In this document: one piece after another, positions 1-9,225 of the stretch | Position numbering within the stretch: the stretch's first letter is position 1 | Layout: the number at the start of each line of letters is the position of its first letter | NCBI GenBank assembly: GCA_010909725.1 | Contig: JAACMV010000001.1 | Span: 903,533-967,532, forward strand | DNA length: 64,000 nucleotides | Direction of reading: 5' to 3' | DNA from: Picochlorum sp. 'celeri' | Taxonomy: Eukaryota > Chlorophyta > Trebouxiophyceae | Notes under the pieces: generated by a model | The model's input: only the letters and a program-made list of their open reading frames with translations | Databases searched by the model: none | What the model was told of the DNA's origin: nothing | Program-made: the position numbers and the translations under genes

Positions 1-2
1 AT

Positions 3-161
3 TTGGACATGGTGACGATGTTTGAGGAGCAACAGCAGAAGACAAATGGTATGATGAAGCAACTCATGGACCGTCAGGATGCCTTGGCTAGCGATGTTCG
101 GGATTTGCAAAGGACAATCCATGACTTGTTGACCCAGCGGTCCAATGCCACGTGGCTCTGA
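3..161 (+). CDS. 3' end of an unidentified gene (partial)
   Basis: One frame is open from the window edge to a TGA at 159-161 and encodes the last 52 residues of a protein. The peptide is rich in Gln, Asp, Met and Leu, with a heptad-like spacing that suggests a C-terminal coiled coil (for example EEQQQKTNGMMKQLMDRQD) and ends in ATWL. The other two forward frames stop within 25 bases, which supports this one. The family cannot be recognised from such a short tail, and most of the gene lies outside the window. Confidence 0.5.
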   Translation: MDMVTMFEEQQQKTNGMMKQLMDRQDALASDVRDLQRTIHDLLTQRSNATWL

Positions 162-374
162 TTCTTCTTCCATGCGAATGTGGCATTATTATTGCATGAT
201 ACATTCCAGTATGTAAGACACGGAAATATATTGTTTTTATATTCATTTGGTAGTACAGCAGAGGGTGAGGGGGGAGGAAATCGCCATGGCCTTGGCCTTG
301 TTCTAGAATTTGTCACTTCTTCCCAAGTTGCTCTAGCAGCATCCATTGAGTGTATACACAGCGCTGTAGTAATA

Positions 375-980
375 ATGTCACATTTGAGAATACACGGTTA
401 CCAAGGAGGGAGCGTGGTAGGCCTGGAGGGTGGTAGGAGGGCACTCAGAGAACACCGTGCCTTTGCTCTTCCTCCTCGACAATACGAGAGACTGGAGCCT
501 TTTGTCGATCATTTTAGAACCATAGAAGAGGAAATAGAGAGTATGCAGAGGAGAATGGATGAGGCCATGGAGCGCATTTCGGTTGAAGAGCCAAGTCAGA
601 CCTATAAAAGAGAGTATCGCAATGAAAATGCGCATAGTAGGACGTATTTTTCTGAAAGTGTGACAGTCATGAGACCTGGAGCAACAGGTGTTCATCATAG
701 ACATGCAAATGGATTTGATGTTGTGCCGACACTTGCAGTTGTGGGAGCTGTGTGGCTTTGGTTTGGAAAGACCAGAGAGTTTCTGAGACTGTATGATTCG
801 ACCCATTACAAAGAGCAGCATCGGTGGAGAATGGCAATTATGTGGCCTGTATTGCTTGTGACGTCTTCAAAATTCCGGGAAGAGTGGGAACGTGCGCGGA
901 TTGCTCAATTAATTGATTCTAGGACAGCAATAGATGTCCCACGGGAACATGATTTCCAAAGTAGTGATGATACCTTATAA
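375..980 (+). CDS. Small one-TM protein, possibly plastid, with an MLF-like segment
   Basis: Encodes 201 residues. The frame is open further upstream to 180, but that part is low-complexity and the ATG at 375 begins the conserved-looking sequence. Around residues 78-110 the pattern NAHSRTYFSESVTVM...GATGV recalls the Ser/Tyr-rich tail of myeloid leukaemia factor (MLF) proteins. It is followed by one hydrophobic segment (VVPTLAVVGAVWLWFG) and a basic C-terminal stretch (RWRMAIMWPVLLVTSSKFREEW) resembling small membrane proteins shared by cyanobacteria and plastids. Both resemblances are from memory and weak. The function is unknown. A single exon is assumed; the gene lies in tandem behind the partial gene at the window edge. 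Confidence 0.5.
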   Translation: MSHLRIHGYQGGSVVGLEGGRRALREHRAFALPPRQYERLEPFVDHFRTIEEEIESMQRRMDEAMERISVEEPSQTYKREYRNENAHSRTYFSESVTVMRPGATGVHHRHANGFDVVPTLAVVGAVWLWFGKTREFLRLYDSTHYKEQHRWRMAIMWPVLLVTSSKFREEWERARIAQLIDSRTAIDVPREHDFQSSDDTL

Positions 981-1637
981 TCATCAGGAAATCGAGAACG
1001 CAATGCGTGCGAATACAAGGATTCAATAGATTCTGCGGAGGTTTGGTTGGTAGAACTTTTTTTTAACCTCTTGTGCGAGACAGACTGTGTATTGTTGCTC
1101 TTGAAAATTGCTGGAGCCATCCATCTGTCAGACATATATATGTACTGGTATGTATCATACTAGGGTAATGTAATGAACTAAAACAATACATAGAGTGAAA
1201 TAAAAGTAAAGTAAAGTACCTTTTGGACATGGCAGGCTGGTGCATCCGTCTGCAATCGCCATCCGTGGAGCCGCGGAGGACCGCGGATGAATGTATGGAC
1301 TATGGTCACATGACAAGTTCTGGGCATGCGTCTATACGAATTCATTTAATAAATCTCCTAAATTGTGTTGATTTATGGAAAGATTACGTCTTTGGACAAG
1401 TTTGGATCTTTTGAACTAGAATACGGCGTATTCGACACACGCGAACGAGGTACGTCTTTGACTTCACCGTAGACTCGTGTCCAATGCCGTCAGTGGACAC
1501 GGCCTTTGGCAGTCGTATATTGAAATTCATATAATCATTACACAATTCTGACTGCTTCTGTACTTTGTGATTCATAGAAATATTTAAACGCCAGAGCAGC
1601 ACGCGTCAACGGGAAGCTATCAGAGAAGCTAGCACTC
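981..1637. other. Intergenic region upstream of the first GH5 gene
   Basis: No convincing gene is seen; all open frames are short and lack family features. An A+T-rich TATA-like stretch (AAATATTTAAA, about 1577-1587) lies about 50 bp before the ATG of the GH5 gene and is a plausible core promoter. Confidence 0.4.
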
Positions 1638-3410
1638 ATGAGGCGCTCCATCATTTTGGGATTCCTCCTTCTGGGATATATTTCGGAATTTTCTTTCGCG
1701 GTCAGACTCGAAGGGTCCAATATTGTAGATACGAATGGAAATGTGGTGAAAATCAAGGGATTCAACTGGTTTGGATTCAATAACGGCCAAACCATGGTGG
1801 ATGGTTTGTGGAGTAATGATCCATTATCAGGTGATTTTGCCACGGTTGTGAGGAGACAAAAGCTCTTGGGATTCAATGGAGTTCGATTACCATTCAGTTT
1901 CAAAGACTTGGATAAAAGTCCGAGGTCGTTTGTGATTCAGAATTGCTCTCCGCCATCCGATCAAGCAGTTGCTGAGAGCGTGACTCCTCCAGGGAGTTCC
2001 AGTCCAGGTGCTGCCCCAGACCTGCCCAACCCACCGAACTACTCTCGTAATGTCTGCAATGGATACCTTCCAAATACAAGTACTCGAGACAGATTCATTT
2101 GGGTTGCAAAATTCTTTGCGAAGAACGGATTTTATGTCATGGTCGATAATCACCTGAGGGAAGATCAGACAGCTCTGGAGGATGTTGATGGTTGGAGTCA
2201 AAAGTGGGCTGACCTCGTCAGAGATCTGTCGAAAGACTCGGACTTGAAAGACAAACTGGTCGTTGATCTTTTGAATGAGCCAGATAATTATGGTCTCCAA
2301 TGGTCTCGGTTGGGTGACATGTATCTCAAAGCAATGGATGCAATTGAAGCAAAGTCGCCTGGGACAGTTTTTGCTATTGAAGGCACAGGCCAGTCTGGGC
2401 TCCAAGTAAACTGGGGAGATGGATTTGCTACTGAACGAATTGAGAGTTTAGGATTGAGTGATCCGAGGCAATTTTTCAATTCTCTCTTGTCAAAACCATA
2501 CAAAAATCGAGTCATTTTGAGTCCACATGTGTATCCTCCCTCCGTCACATACAACTATAATGCTGTGACTGGAGATGCCTTGTACGACCGATTGAGCACA
2601 TCATTTGGCACAAAAATGACACAGGGATATTGTGATGGATCCAGATGCCAAAAGTTTCCTGTCGCCATTGGAGAATTCGGTTCCAAATTTGTTCAGCAAA
2701 TTGATCTCACTTCAATGAAGGACTTTGCGAGATATTTGAATGATCTGGGGTCAGCTGACGATGGAAGGCACAATCCCATTGAGAATTGGTTTTATTGGAG
2801 CTGGAATGCCAATTCCGGTGATACAGGAGGTCTTGTAGACGACAGTTGGGTATCAATTCAATGGAATAAGATTGATTACTTGACAACCATTGGTCTTGAG
2901 CCCTGGAGCAGTAGAGATTCAGGCCCTTCATCACCATTGCCACCATCTCCTACTCCTACTCCATCTCCATCTCCATCACCATTGCCACCATCACCCACTC
3001 CATCTCCATCTCCATCTCCATCTCCATTGCCACCATCTCCTACTCAATCTCCATCTCCTCCCGTGACTGGCGATACAGAATGCTCCGTGAGAATTGACAT
3101 CGGAAATATATGGCAAGATGGAGCAGGTTATACTGGATCCTTCAACCTGTTCATTAAGAACCTCTCTGGAAACCAAATTCAAACGCCTTGGACCTTACAA
3201 TTGAGCGGCCCATCCTATTCAAATATACTTCAGGCATGGAATTGGGATGTTATTTTGAACAATAATATTCTCACCGGAACTGGATCCCTCAGTTGGCTGA
3301 CTATCCGCCCAGACAGCGAGGTTAATGTGGGGTTCCTTGTCAGTGGCCCAACACAGAGTCTCAGACCAAACTCGGCAACACTCAATGGTGTCGCTTGCAC
3401 ACTTGCCTAA
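1638..3410 (+). CDS. Secreted GH5 endoglucanase with CBM2-like module, copy 1
   Basis: Encodes 590 residues: signal peptide (1-20), GH5 catalytic domain (about 22-425), a Pro/Ser/Thr linker (about 428-477) and a C-terminal carbohydrate-binding module (about 481-590). The GH5 acid/base sits in LLNEPDNYG (E214) and the nucleophile in AIGEFGSKF (E346), so the enzyme looks active on beta-1,4-glucans such as cellulose. The C-terminal module has paired end cysteines (C482, C587) and Trp/Asn positions as in CBM2. Intron-free. It is a tandem paralogue of the gene at 4166; the catalytic domains are closely similar while the linkers differ. GH5 with a CBM2-like module is a common bacterial architecture, so ancient transfer is possible, but base usage looks like that of neighbouring genes. 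Confidence 0.93.
   Translation: MRRSIILGFLLLGYISEFSFAVRLEGSNIVDTNGNVVKIKGFNWFGFNNGQTMVDGLWSNDPLSGDFATVVRRQKLLGFNGVRLPFSFKDLDKSPRSFVIQNCSPPSDQAVAESVTPPGSSSPGAAPDLPNPPNYSRNVCNGYLPNTSTRDRFIWVAKFFAKNGFYVMVDNHLREDQTALEDVDGWSQKWADLVRDLSKDSDLKDKLVVDLLNEPDNYGLQWSRLGDMYLKAMDAIEAKSPGTVFAIEGTGQSGLQVNWGDGFATERIESLGLSDPRQFFNSLLSKPYKNRVILSPHVYPPSVTYNYNAVTGDALYDRLSTSFGTKMTQGYCDGSRCQKFPVAIGEFGSKFVQQIDLTSMKDFARYLNDLGSADDGRHNPIENWFYWSWNANSGDTGGLVDDSWVSIQWNKIDYLTTIGLEPWSSRDSGPSSPLPPSPTPTPSPSPSPLPPSPTPSPSPSPSPLPPSPTQSPSPPVTGDTECSVRIDIGNIWQDGAGYTGSFNLFIKNLSGNQIQTPWTLQLSGPSYSNILQAWNWDVILNNNILTGTGSLSWLTIRPDSEVNVGFLVSGPTQSLRPNSATLNGVACTLA
2935..3060 (+). repeat. Minisatellite encoding the GH5 copy 1 linker
   Basis: Short in-frame repeats of CCATCTCCATCT and CATTGCCACCATC type encode the Pro-Ser linker between the catalytic and binding modules. 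The array is in frame with the gene, so length changes in multiples of three would only alter linker length. Confidence 0.8.
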
Positions 3411-4165
3411 CCCGCACTTGGTTGGAGTTTCTCCTCCATGTACTTCGAATCAGAACGTTTTTCATAACGCATAATGCTTGTGTAGTGCTTTTTAAGAGCA
3501 GCAGGATTTTGTATATTTGACTGATACAGTACCTTGTTGTAGATGAATTTTGTACATTATGCACATGTTTTTACCCTACATTCTCATGTAACCAGAATCT
3601 ACCAACAAGTGTCAAACGTAGACCAGCCCATGTGGCCATTGGAGTGATTTTGATCAAACGCGTTGTCTGACCAGTAGTGACTGCGCAGTCAACGTTGACC
3701 GTCAGTTCGAGTCACAAGAGTTCGAGCGGACAATGCAGTTCGATCGCGCATATATGCATGTTCATGCTCCGAAACAAATTGTAAATTTATATATGGTATA
3801 TTCGTTGGCCGTTATCGAAGCAGAAAACCTCTGCCGCCATTCAGAAAGTAGCCGCCTGAGACGTCATCGTCACGTGAACCAGTGAATGGATGAATGCAGC
3901 TTGTGTGGGCCTATTTTGAGAAAGTGATACCTACAGTCCATACACCGCCCCTTTCATAGTAATATTTCATTGTTCAAGGTACGATTGGTGAATCCAAACA
4001 TAATAGAAACTCCCTCACGAGAGCGGCAAGGTCCTTCAACTTTAGCACCAGTAACCCTTCTGACCTCAGCTGCACTTGATCAACATCCCCCTTACTCACG
4101 GGCTATTTCCTCCCAATGATATGCAGAAGCAAATAATAATCAAGACTTGAATAAATTTATCAGCG
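3411..4165. other. Intergenic region between the two GH5 genes
   Basis: Contains the 3' flank of copy 1, with a TGTAA motif near 3586, and the promoter side of copy 2. No credible coding sequence, tRNA or repeat is seen. The stretch does not resemble the upstream region of copy 1, so the duplication is not recent. Confidence 0.4.
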
Positions 4166-6013
4166 ATGAAGCTCACGCTGCCGGCAATCGTGTTGCTGGT
4201 TGTCATGGTGACAAGCCCCTTTGCTGCTGGCTTGAAGGCTTCAGGATCAAAAATAATAGACTCATCAGGGAACGAAGTCACGTTGAAAGGGTTCAACTGG
4301 TTCGGTTTCAATAATGGGCAGACCATGTTGGATGGTCTGTGGAGTAATAATGCCCTCTCAGGAGATTTTGCCACAGTGGTCAGAAGGCAAAAGCTCTTGG
4401 GATTCAATGCTGTGAGGCTGCCATTCAGCTTTAAGGATTTCGATCTGACTCCCCGTGATTTTGAACGCCAGAATTGCATCATCCCTACCGATAAAGTATT
4501 GGCTGAGAGTGTGGCGCCTTTGGGAACCAAGAACCTCGGAGCTCCTCCTGCACTTGAGAATCCTCCACCAAAGTCAGCCTACGCAGGCAACACATGCAAT
4601 GGATACCTCCCAAAGAACTCGGTCAGGGATCGTTTCATGTATGTGGTTGAGTTTTATGCCAAGAATGGATTCTATGTGATGATTGATAATCATTTACGAG
4701 AAGATCAGACTGCTCTTGAGGACGCAGATGCATGGGCATCCAAATATGCTGACTTGATCAAGGATCTGACAGCCGACAAAGAAGTCGAGAGCAAGTTGAT
4801 TGTCGACATCCTCAACGAGCCTGACAATTATGGTGTGTCATGGGACAAAATGACCGATTTATACTTGCTTGCTATGGACCAAATTGAAGCCACAGGAGCA
4901 AATGTCATGTATGCTGTTGAAGGAACTCAGCAGGGGCTGTTGTTTGCAAACTGGGGAGATGGCTTTGCCACTGAAAGGATTGAAGAGTTGGGACTCGGCG
5001 ATCCCAGGCCATTCTTCAACAAGCTCATGACAAAGCCATACAAAAACAGAGTAATCTTAAGCCCCCACGTGTATCCTTCATCCGTGACATTCAACACAAA
5101 CAATGCAACAGGGGATGGCTTGTTCTATCGCTTGAGCACATCATTTGGCACCAAGACGCAAGAGCCAGGATACTGCAACAGCAATGGAGACTGCATCATC
5201 TTCCCAATCGCTATCGGAGAATTTGGGTCAAAGTTTGAAATGGAAGATGATATTACATTCATGAATGACTTTGCAGATTACTTGAACAATGAGGGTCCAG
5301 CCAAGGATGGTAGGCATGTTGCCATTCCCAACTGGTTCTATTGGAGCTGGAATGCCAACTCTGGAGACACAGGGGGTCTTGTGACAGATAACTGGCTCGA
5401 TTTGGAGTGGAGGAAGATGCAATACCTTGAGAACAATCTCGGATTAGAGCCATGGTACACAAGGTCAGATGACAAGGCATCACCTGTACCAGAACCATTG
5501 CCAGTACCACCAACGGATCCATCGCCAGTGCCTCCACCACCTACAGTACCATCGCCTCCTCCTCCTCCACCACCTACAGTACCATCGCCTCCTCTTCCTC
5601 CTCCACCTACAGTGCCATCGCCACCTCCACCCCTGCCCCCAACAGATCCATCAGCAGCATGCTCTGTCAGGATAGAAAAATCAGGCATTTGGCCCACAGC
5701 CACAGCCTCAGCCCGCGTATACAATGTCTTTGTCAAAAACACTGGCTCAGACACCATCAAGAGTGGCTGGGATCTGGAAATCTCTGGAGACCCCATCACA
5801 GCAATTCTCTCAGCATGGAATTGGGAACCATCACTGACAAATACCGGAACAATCCGTGGAAAAGGCACAGAATCGTGGCTATCTATAGCACCAGGCTCCG
5901 AAGTAAACATAGGACTCATCATCGAAGGCCCAAATCTCAGCAACGCATCTCCAAACGCAGTCACACTGAACGGCCAGGCATGTGCCCTTGAAAAAGCCAG
6001 AATTGGATACTAA
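4166..6013 (+). CDS. Secreted GH5 endoglucanase with CBM2-like module, copy 2
   Basis: Encodes 615 residues with the same plan as the gene at 1638: signal peptide (about 1-21), GH5 domain (about 23-432), a long Pro-rich linker built of PPPPTVPSPP repeats (about 438-496) and a CBM2-like module (about 498-608). Predicted acid/base E218 (ILNEPDNYG) and nucleophile E352 (IGEFGSKF). The module lacks some Trp residues of copy 1, and the protein runs nine residues past the closing Cys. No introns. A TGTAA motif follows at about 6116. Expected to be secreted and to act on cellulose or similar beta-glucan, either in wall remodelling or feeding. Confidence 0.93.
   Translation: MKLTLPAIVLLVVMVTSPFAAGLKASGSKIIDSSGNEVTLKGFNWFGFNNGQTMLDGLWSNNALSGDFATVVRRQKLLGFNAVRLPFSFKDFDLTPRDFERQNCIIPTDKVLAESVAPLGTKNLGAPPALENPPPKSAYAGNTCNGYLPKNSVRDRFMYVVEFYAKNGFYVMIDNHLREDQTALEDADAWASKYADLIKDLTADKEVESKLIVDILNEPDNYGVSWDKMTDLYLLAMDQIEATGANVMYAVEGTQQGLLFANWGDGFATERIEELGLGDPRPFFNKLMTKPYKNRVILSPHVYPSSVTFNTNNATGDGLFYRLSTSFGTKTQEPGYCNSNGDCIIFPIAIGEFGSKFEMEDDITFMNDFADYLNNEGPAKDGRHVAIPNWFYWSWNANSGDTGGLVTDNWLDLEWRKMQYLENNLGLEPWYTRSDDKASPVPEPLPVPPTDPSPVPPPPTVPSPPPPPPPTVPSPPLPPPPTVPSPPPPLPPTDPSAACSVRIEKSGIWPTATASARVYNVFVKNTGSDTIKSGWDLEISGDPITAILSAWNWEPSLTNTGTIRGKGTESWLSIAPGSEVNIGLIIEGPNLSNASPNAVTLNGQACALEKARIGY
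5500..5650 (+). repeat. Minisatellite encoding the GH5 copy 2 linker
   Basis: Repeats of about 30-36 bp (core ACCTACAGTACCATCGCC, about three times) encode PPPPTVPSPP blocks. The unit differs from that of copy 1, so the two linkers expanded independently. Confidence 0.8.
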
Positions 6014-6422
6014 TGTATTGCTTCTCATGACGACTATATTTGATTGATTGATTTTCATTTCATTTTCTATTCGAATTCTTTCTTCAGAGGACCTAACCAA
6101 GAGTAACAGATTTTGTGTGTAACACATCAAGACCAGACACATACCATACATTGCAGAGTATACTGCTCATTCAGAAGGTTGCATGTGTTGCAGAATGTAT
6201 CTAATGTTTTATTCAAGGAGAAAAACACCCCCCCATTCAGGGTGCCTGTATACCCGACCCACTGCCATCAATATATATACGTATTTAACTGATATTATCT
6301 ATTAATTCACAGATCTATCTCAATATCAAGGCTGTTGTGTGGGGTGGGAAAGCACCCTCTGCGTCGTCCCCAGATCCCAACCTTTCATAGCAAGTCATCG
6401 TTTAGGCCAACGACGGGGAATC
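6014..6422. other. Intergenic region before the V-ATPase gene
   Basis: Holds the 3' flank of GH5 copy 2 and the promoter side of the V-ATPase gene. An A+T-rich segment (ATATATATACGTATTTAA) is at about 6270-6290. No gene is seen. Confidence 0.35.
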
Positions 6423-9219
6423 ATGGAGCTCTTTAGGAGCGAGGAAATGCAGCTGATGCAGGTATGTAGGAAATGGATTGATCTCGGCTGTGATCTCACC
6501 CCGAGTAGGATGACCCTAGAAACGTTACAGAATACCCACCAGGGTATTGGGTTACTGTGTTTGAGAGCATCTTCATGGTTAAAGTATCAAAATATTTGAG
6601 TATGAGTCTCACCGAGCTCTTTTGTGATGGTTGTGTAGCTCATGATTCCAGCCGAGGCAGCTCATGACACGGTCGAAGCCCTCGGTCGACTGGGTAAACT
6701 TCAATTTAAGGATCTAAATGAGAATGAATCAGCGTTTAAAAAGACATATGCGAGTCAGATCAAGCGCTGTGATGAAATGGGCCGTCAGGTGCGGTTTATT
6801 TCAGAGCAGGTGGCCAAGGCTGGGCTTCCAGTGGGGAACAGGCTGGGGGATAGGCACCTTGAGTTTGACTTGTTAGAGAATCGGCTGTCTCGTTTAGAGA
6901 AGGAGTTGTTGGAGTTGAATGCCAATAGTGATAGGTTGCAGCGGTCGTATAATGAATTGTTGGAGCTTCAGCTGGTGTTGGAGACTGCTGGGACATTTTT
7001 TGAGGATTCTCGGTCTCAGGCTGATGCCATGGGGTCTGAGAGGGAGGCTGATTATACTCGTGAAAGTACGTGATTGATGATGTGATTGATTGTTGTATGC
7101 ATTATGAGGAATAATGCTTCGTTTATGTGACTGGTTCTCAGGCGGCGACCCTTCTGACATAGGTGCTCCTTTGCTCGAGACTGTGGCACCGCTGAGTGAG
7201 CAGCCAAAGGCGGTGCAGCTGGGATTTGTTGCTGGAACAATTCCTGTGGATAAGTTGGCTCCTTTTGAGAGGTTGTTATATAGGGCGACCAGGGGAAATA
7301 TGTACCTCAAGTATGTTCCAGTGGGGGCTGTGAATGATCCTGTGACTGGGGAGAAGCAGGAGAAGGCTGTGTATGTTGTGTTCTTTGCTGGAGAGAGGGC
7401 AAAGGCGAAGATTATTAAAATATGTGATGCGTTCTCGGCGAATCGATACCCGTTTCCGGAGGAGTTGTCGAAGCAGCATCAGATGAGCTCAGAGGTGACG
7501 GTGAAGCTGAGAGAGTTGCATACCACCATTGATGCGGGGAAGAGGCTGTTGGAGAATGCATTGAGAACCGCTGCGTCTGAGCTTGATACGTGGAGTGATA
7601 TGGTTCATAGGGAAACGGGCATTTATCATACGTTGAACAAGTTGAGTGTGGATGTGACTAGAAAGGTGCTTATGGGTGAGGCGTGGGTGCCAGCGTGCGA
7701 GCGGCATGTTGTGCAGAATATATTGCATGAGGCTTCTTTGAAGGCGAATTCTACAATAGGAACTGTCTTCCAGCCTTTGATTACCTATGAAATGCCGCCG
7801 ACGCATTATGAGACGTCGAAATTCATGTCTGGATTCCAAGGCATTGTGGATGCCTATGGGATTGCACGGTATAGAGAAGCCAATCCAGCTGTGATGACGA
7901 TTGTCACGTTCCCATTTTTATTTGCCGTCATGTTTGGAGATATTGGTCACGGGTTTTTGATGTTGATGTTTGCTCTGTGGCTTGTGTTGTCCGAAAAGAA
8001 GCTCGAGAATCAGAAACTTGGTGATATTGTTGGAATGATGTTTGGGGGTCGTTACATCATTCTGTTGATGGCTCTCTTCTCCATTTATGTTGGCATGCTG
8101 TATAATGAATTCTTTGCCATGGCAACGACGATTTTTGGCCCTTCAAAATATGTGTGTGCTGAAAATGAAAACATCTGGAATCCAGTGGAGATGCAGTTTA
8201 ACGAGTCGCTGTGTCCTTCTGCGTTTGAGGATGGATTGGCGATGAAGCAGAGAGGATCGCCGTATCCTCTCGGATTCGATCCGGCATGGAGAGGTACTAG
8301 AACGGAGCTGCCGTATTCGAATTCCCTAAAGATGAAAATGTCCATTGTTATGGGAGTGACACAGATGAATGTTGGCATCATTCATTCACTGTTCAACCAA
8401 CGCTATTTTGGAGATTCTCTCTCGACTATATGCGAGTTCATTCCTCAGATGATCTTTTTGAATGCTTCGTTTGGTTATTTATGCTTCCTGATCATCCTCA
8501 AATGGGTTACTGGCTCGACAGCAGACTTGTACCACACCCTTATTTATATGTATTTATCTCCTGGCGATGTGGATTGCTCTGGACAGTGCCCAGAGAATAA
8601 AATGTTCCCAGGACAAGGCTTCTTACAAGTCATGCTTCTTTTGGCAATGTTCGTGACGGTTCCTTGGATGCTCATTCCCAAACCATTCATCTTGAAGAAG
8701 AGACATGAGGAGAGGCAGCAGTCAAGAAGTGTGAGTTATGGAATCTTGCCATCTGAGGATAGAAGCAGGGTTGGAAACGACGAAGAAGCTGCATTGTTCG
8801 TTTCTGGAGCTTCGGACTCGATTGAAGAACAAGATACGAGCAGTCAAGAGGAAGAGTTCAACTTTGGCGAGGTGTTTGTTCACCAAATGATCCACACCAT
8901 TGAATTTGTGTTGGGAGCTGTGTCCAATACAGCGTCATATCTTCGTCTGTGGGCACTTTCATTGGCCCATTCTCAACTGTCTGCAGTGTTTTATGAGAAG
9001 GTGTTGATGGGAGCACTTCAAACTGGCAGCGCTGTGGGTATTGTGATTGGATTTGCTGTGTTTGCTGCCGCCACGCTTGCAGTGTTGATGGTTATGGAGT
9101 CTTTGTCAGCATTTTTACACGCATTACGTCTCCATTGGGTAGAATTCCAGAATAAGTTTTACCATGGAGATGGATATCCTTTCAGTCCGTTTACTTTTGA
9201 AAAATCCGAAGACGAATAG
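6423..9219 (+). CDS. V-type proton ATPase subunit a
   Basis: Membrane subunit a of the Vo sector of the vacuolar H+-ATPase, carrying the proton half-channels. Three exons: 6423-6461, 6639-7065 and 7142-9219, joined at GTATGT/TAG and GTACGT/CAG sites, giving 847 residues, normal for the family. The first exon encodes only 13 residues (MELFRSEEMQLMQ), a conserved N-terminus of this family, which fixes the start. The cytosolic half is coiled-coil rich. The membrane half carries the signature LRLWALSLAHSQLS with the Arg needed for proton transfer. The stop lies 6 bp from the stop of the convergent lipase gene, so the 3' UTRs must overlap. Confidence 0.95.
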
Positions 9220-9225
9220 AAGTAT

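Noticed and set aside
2935..3060. CRISPR-like or regulatory repeat array
   Set aside because: The repeats are in frame, irregular and encode a Pro-Ser linker; no spacers or eukaryotic CRISPR context.
5338..5964. Gly-rich 208-codon open frame on the minus strand within GH5 copy 2
   Set aside because: It is the complement of the Pro-rich linker repeats; composition bias keeps the frame open. No promoter or family likeness.
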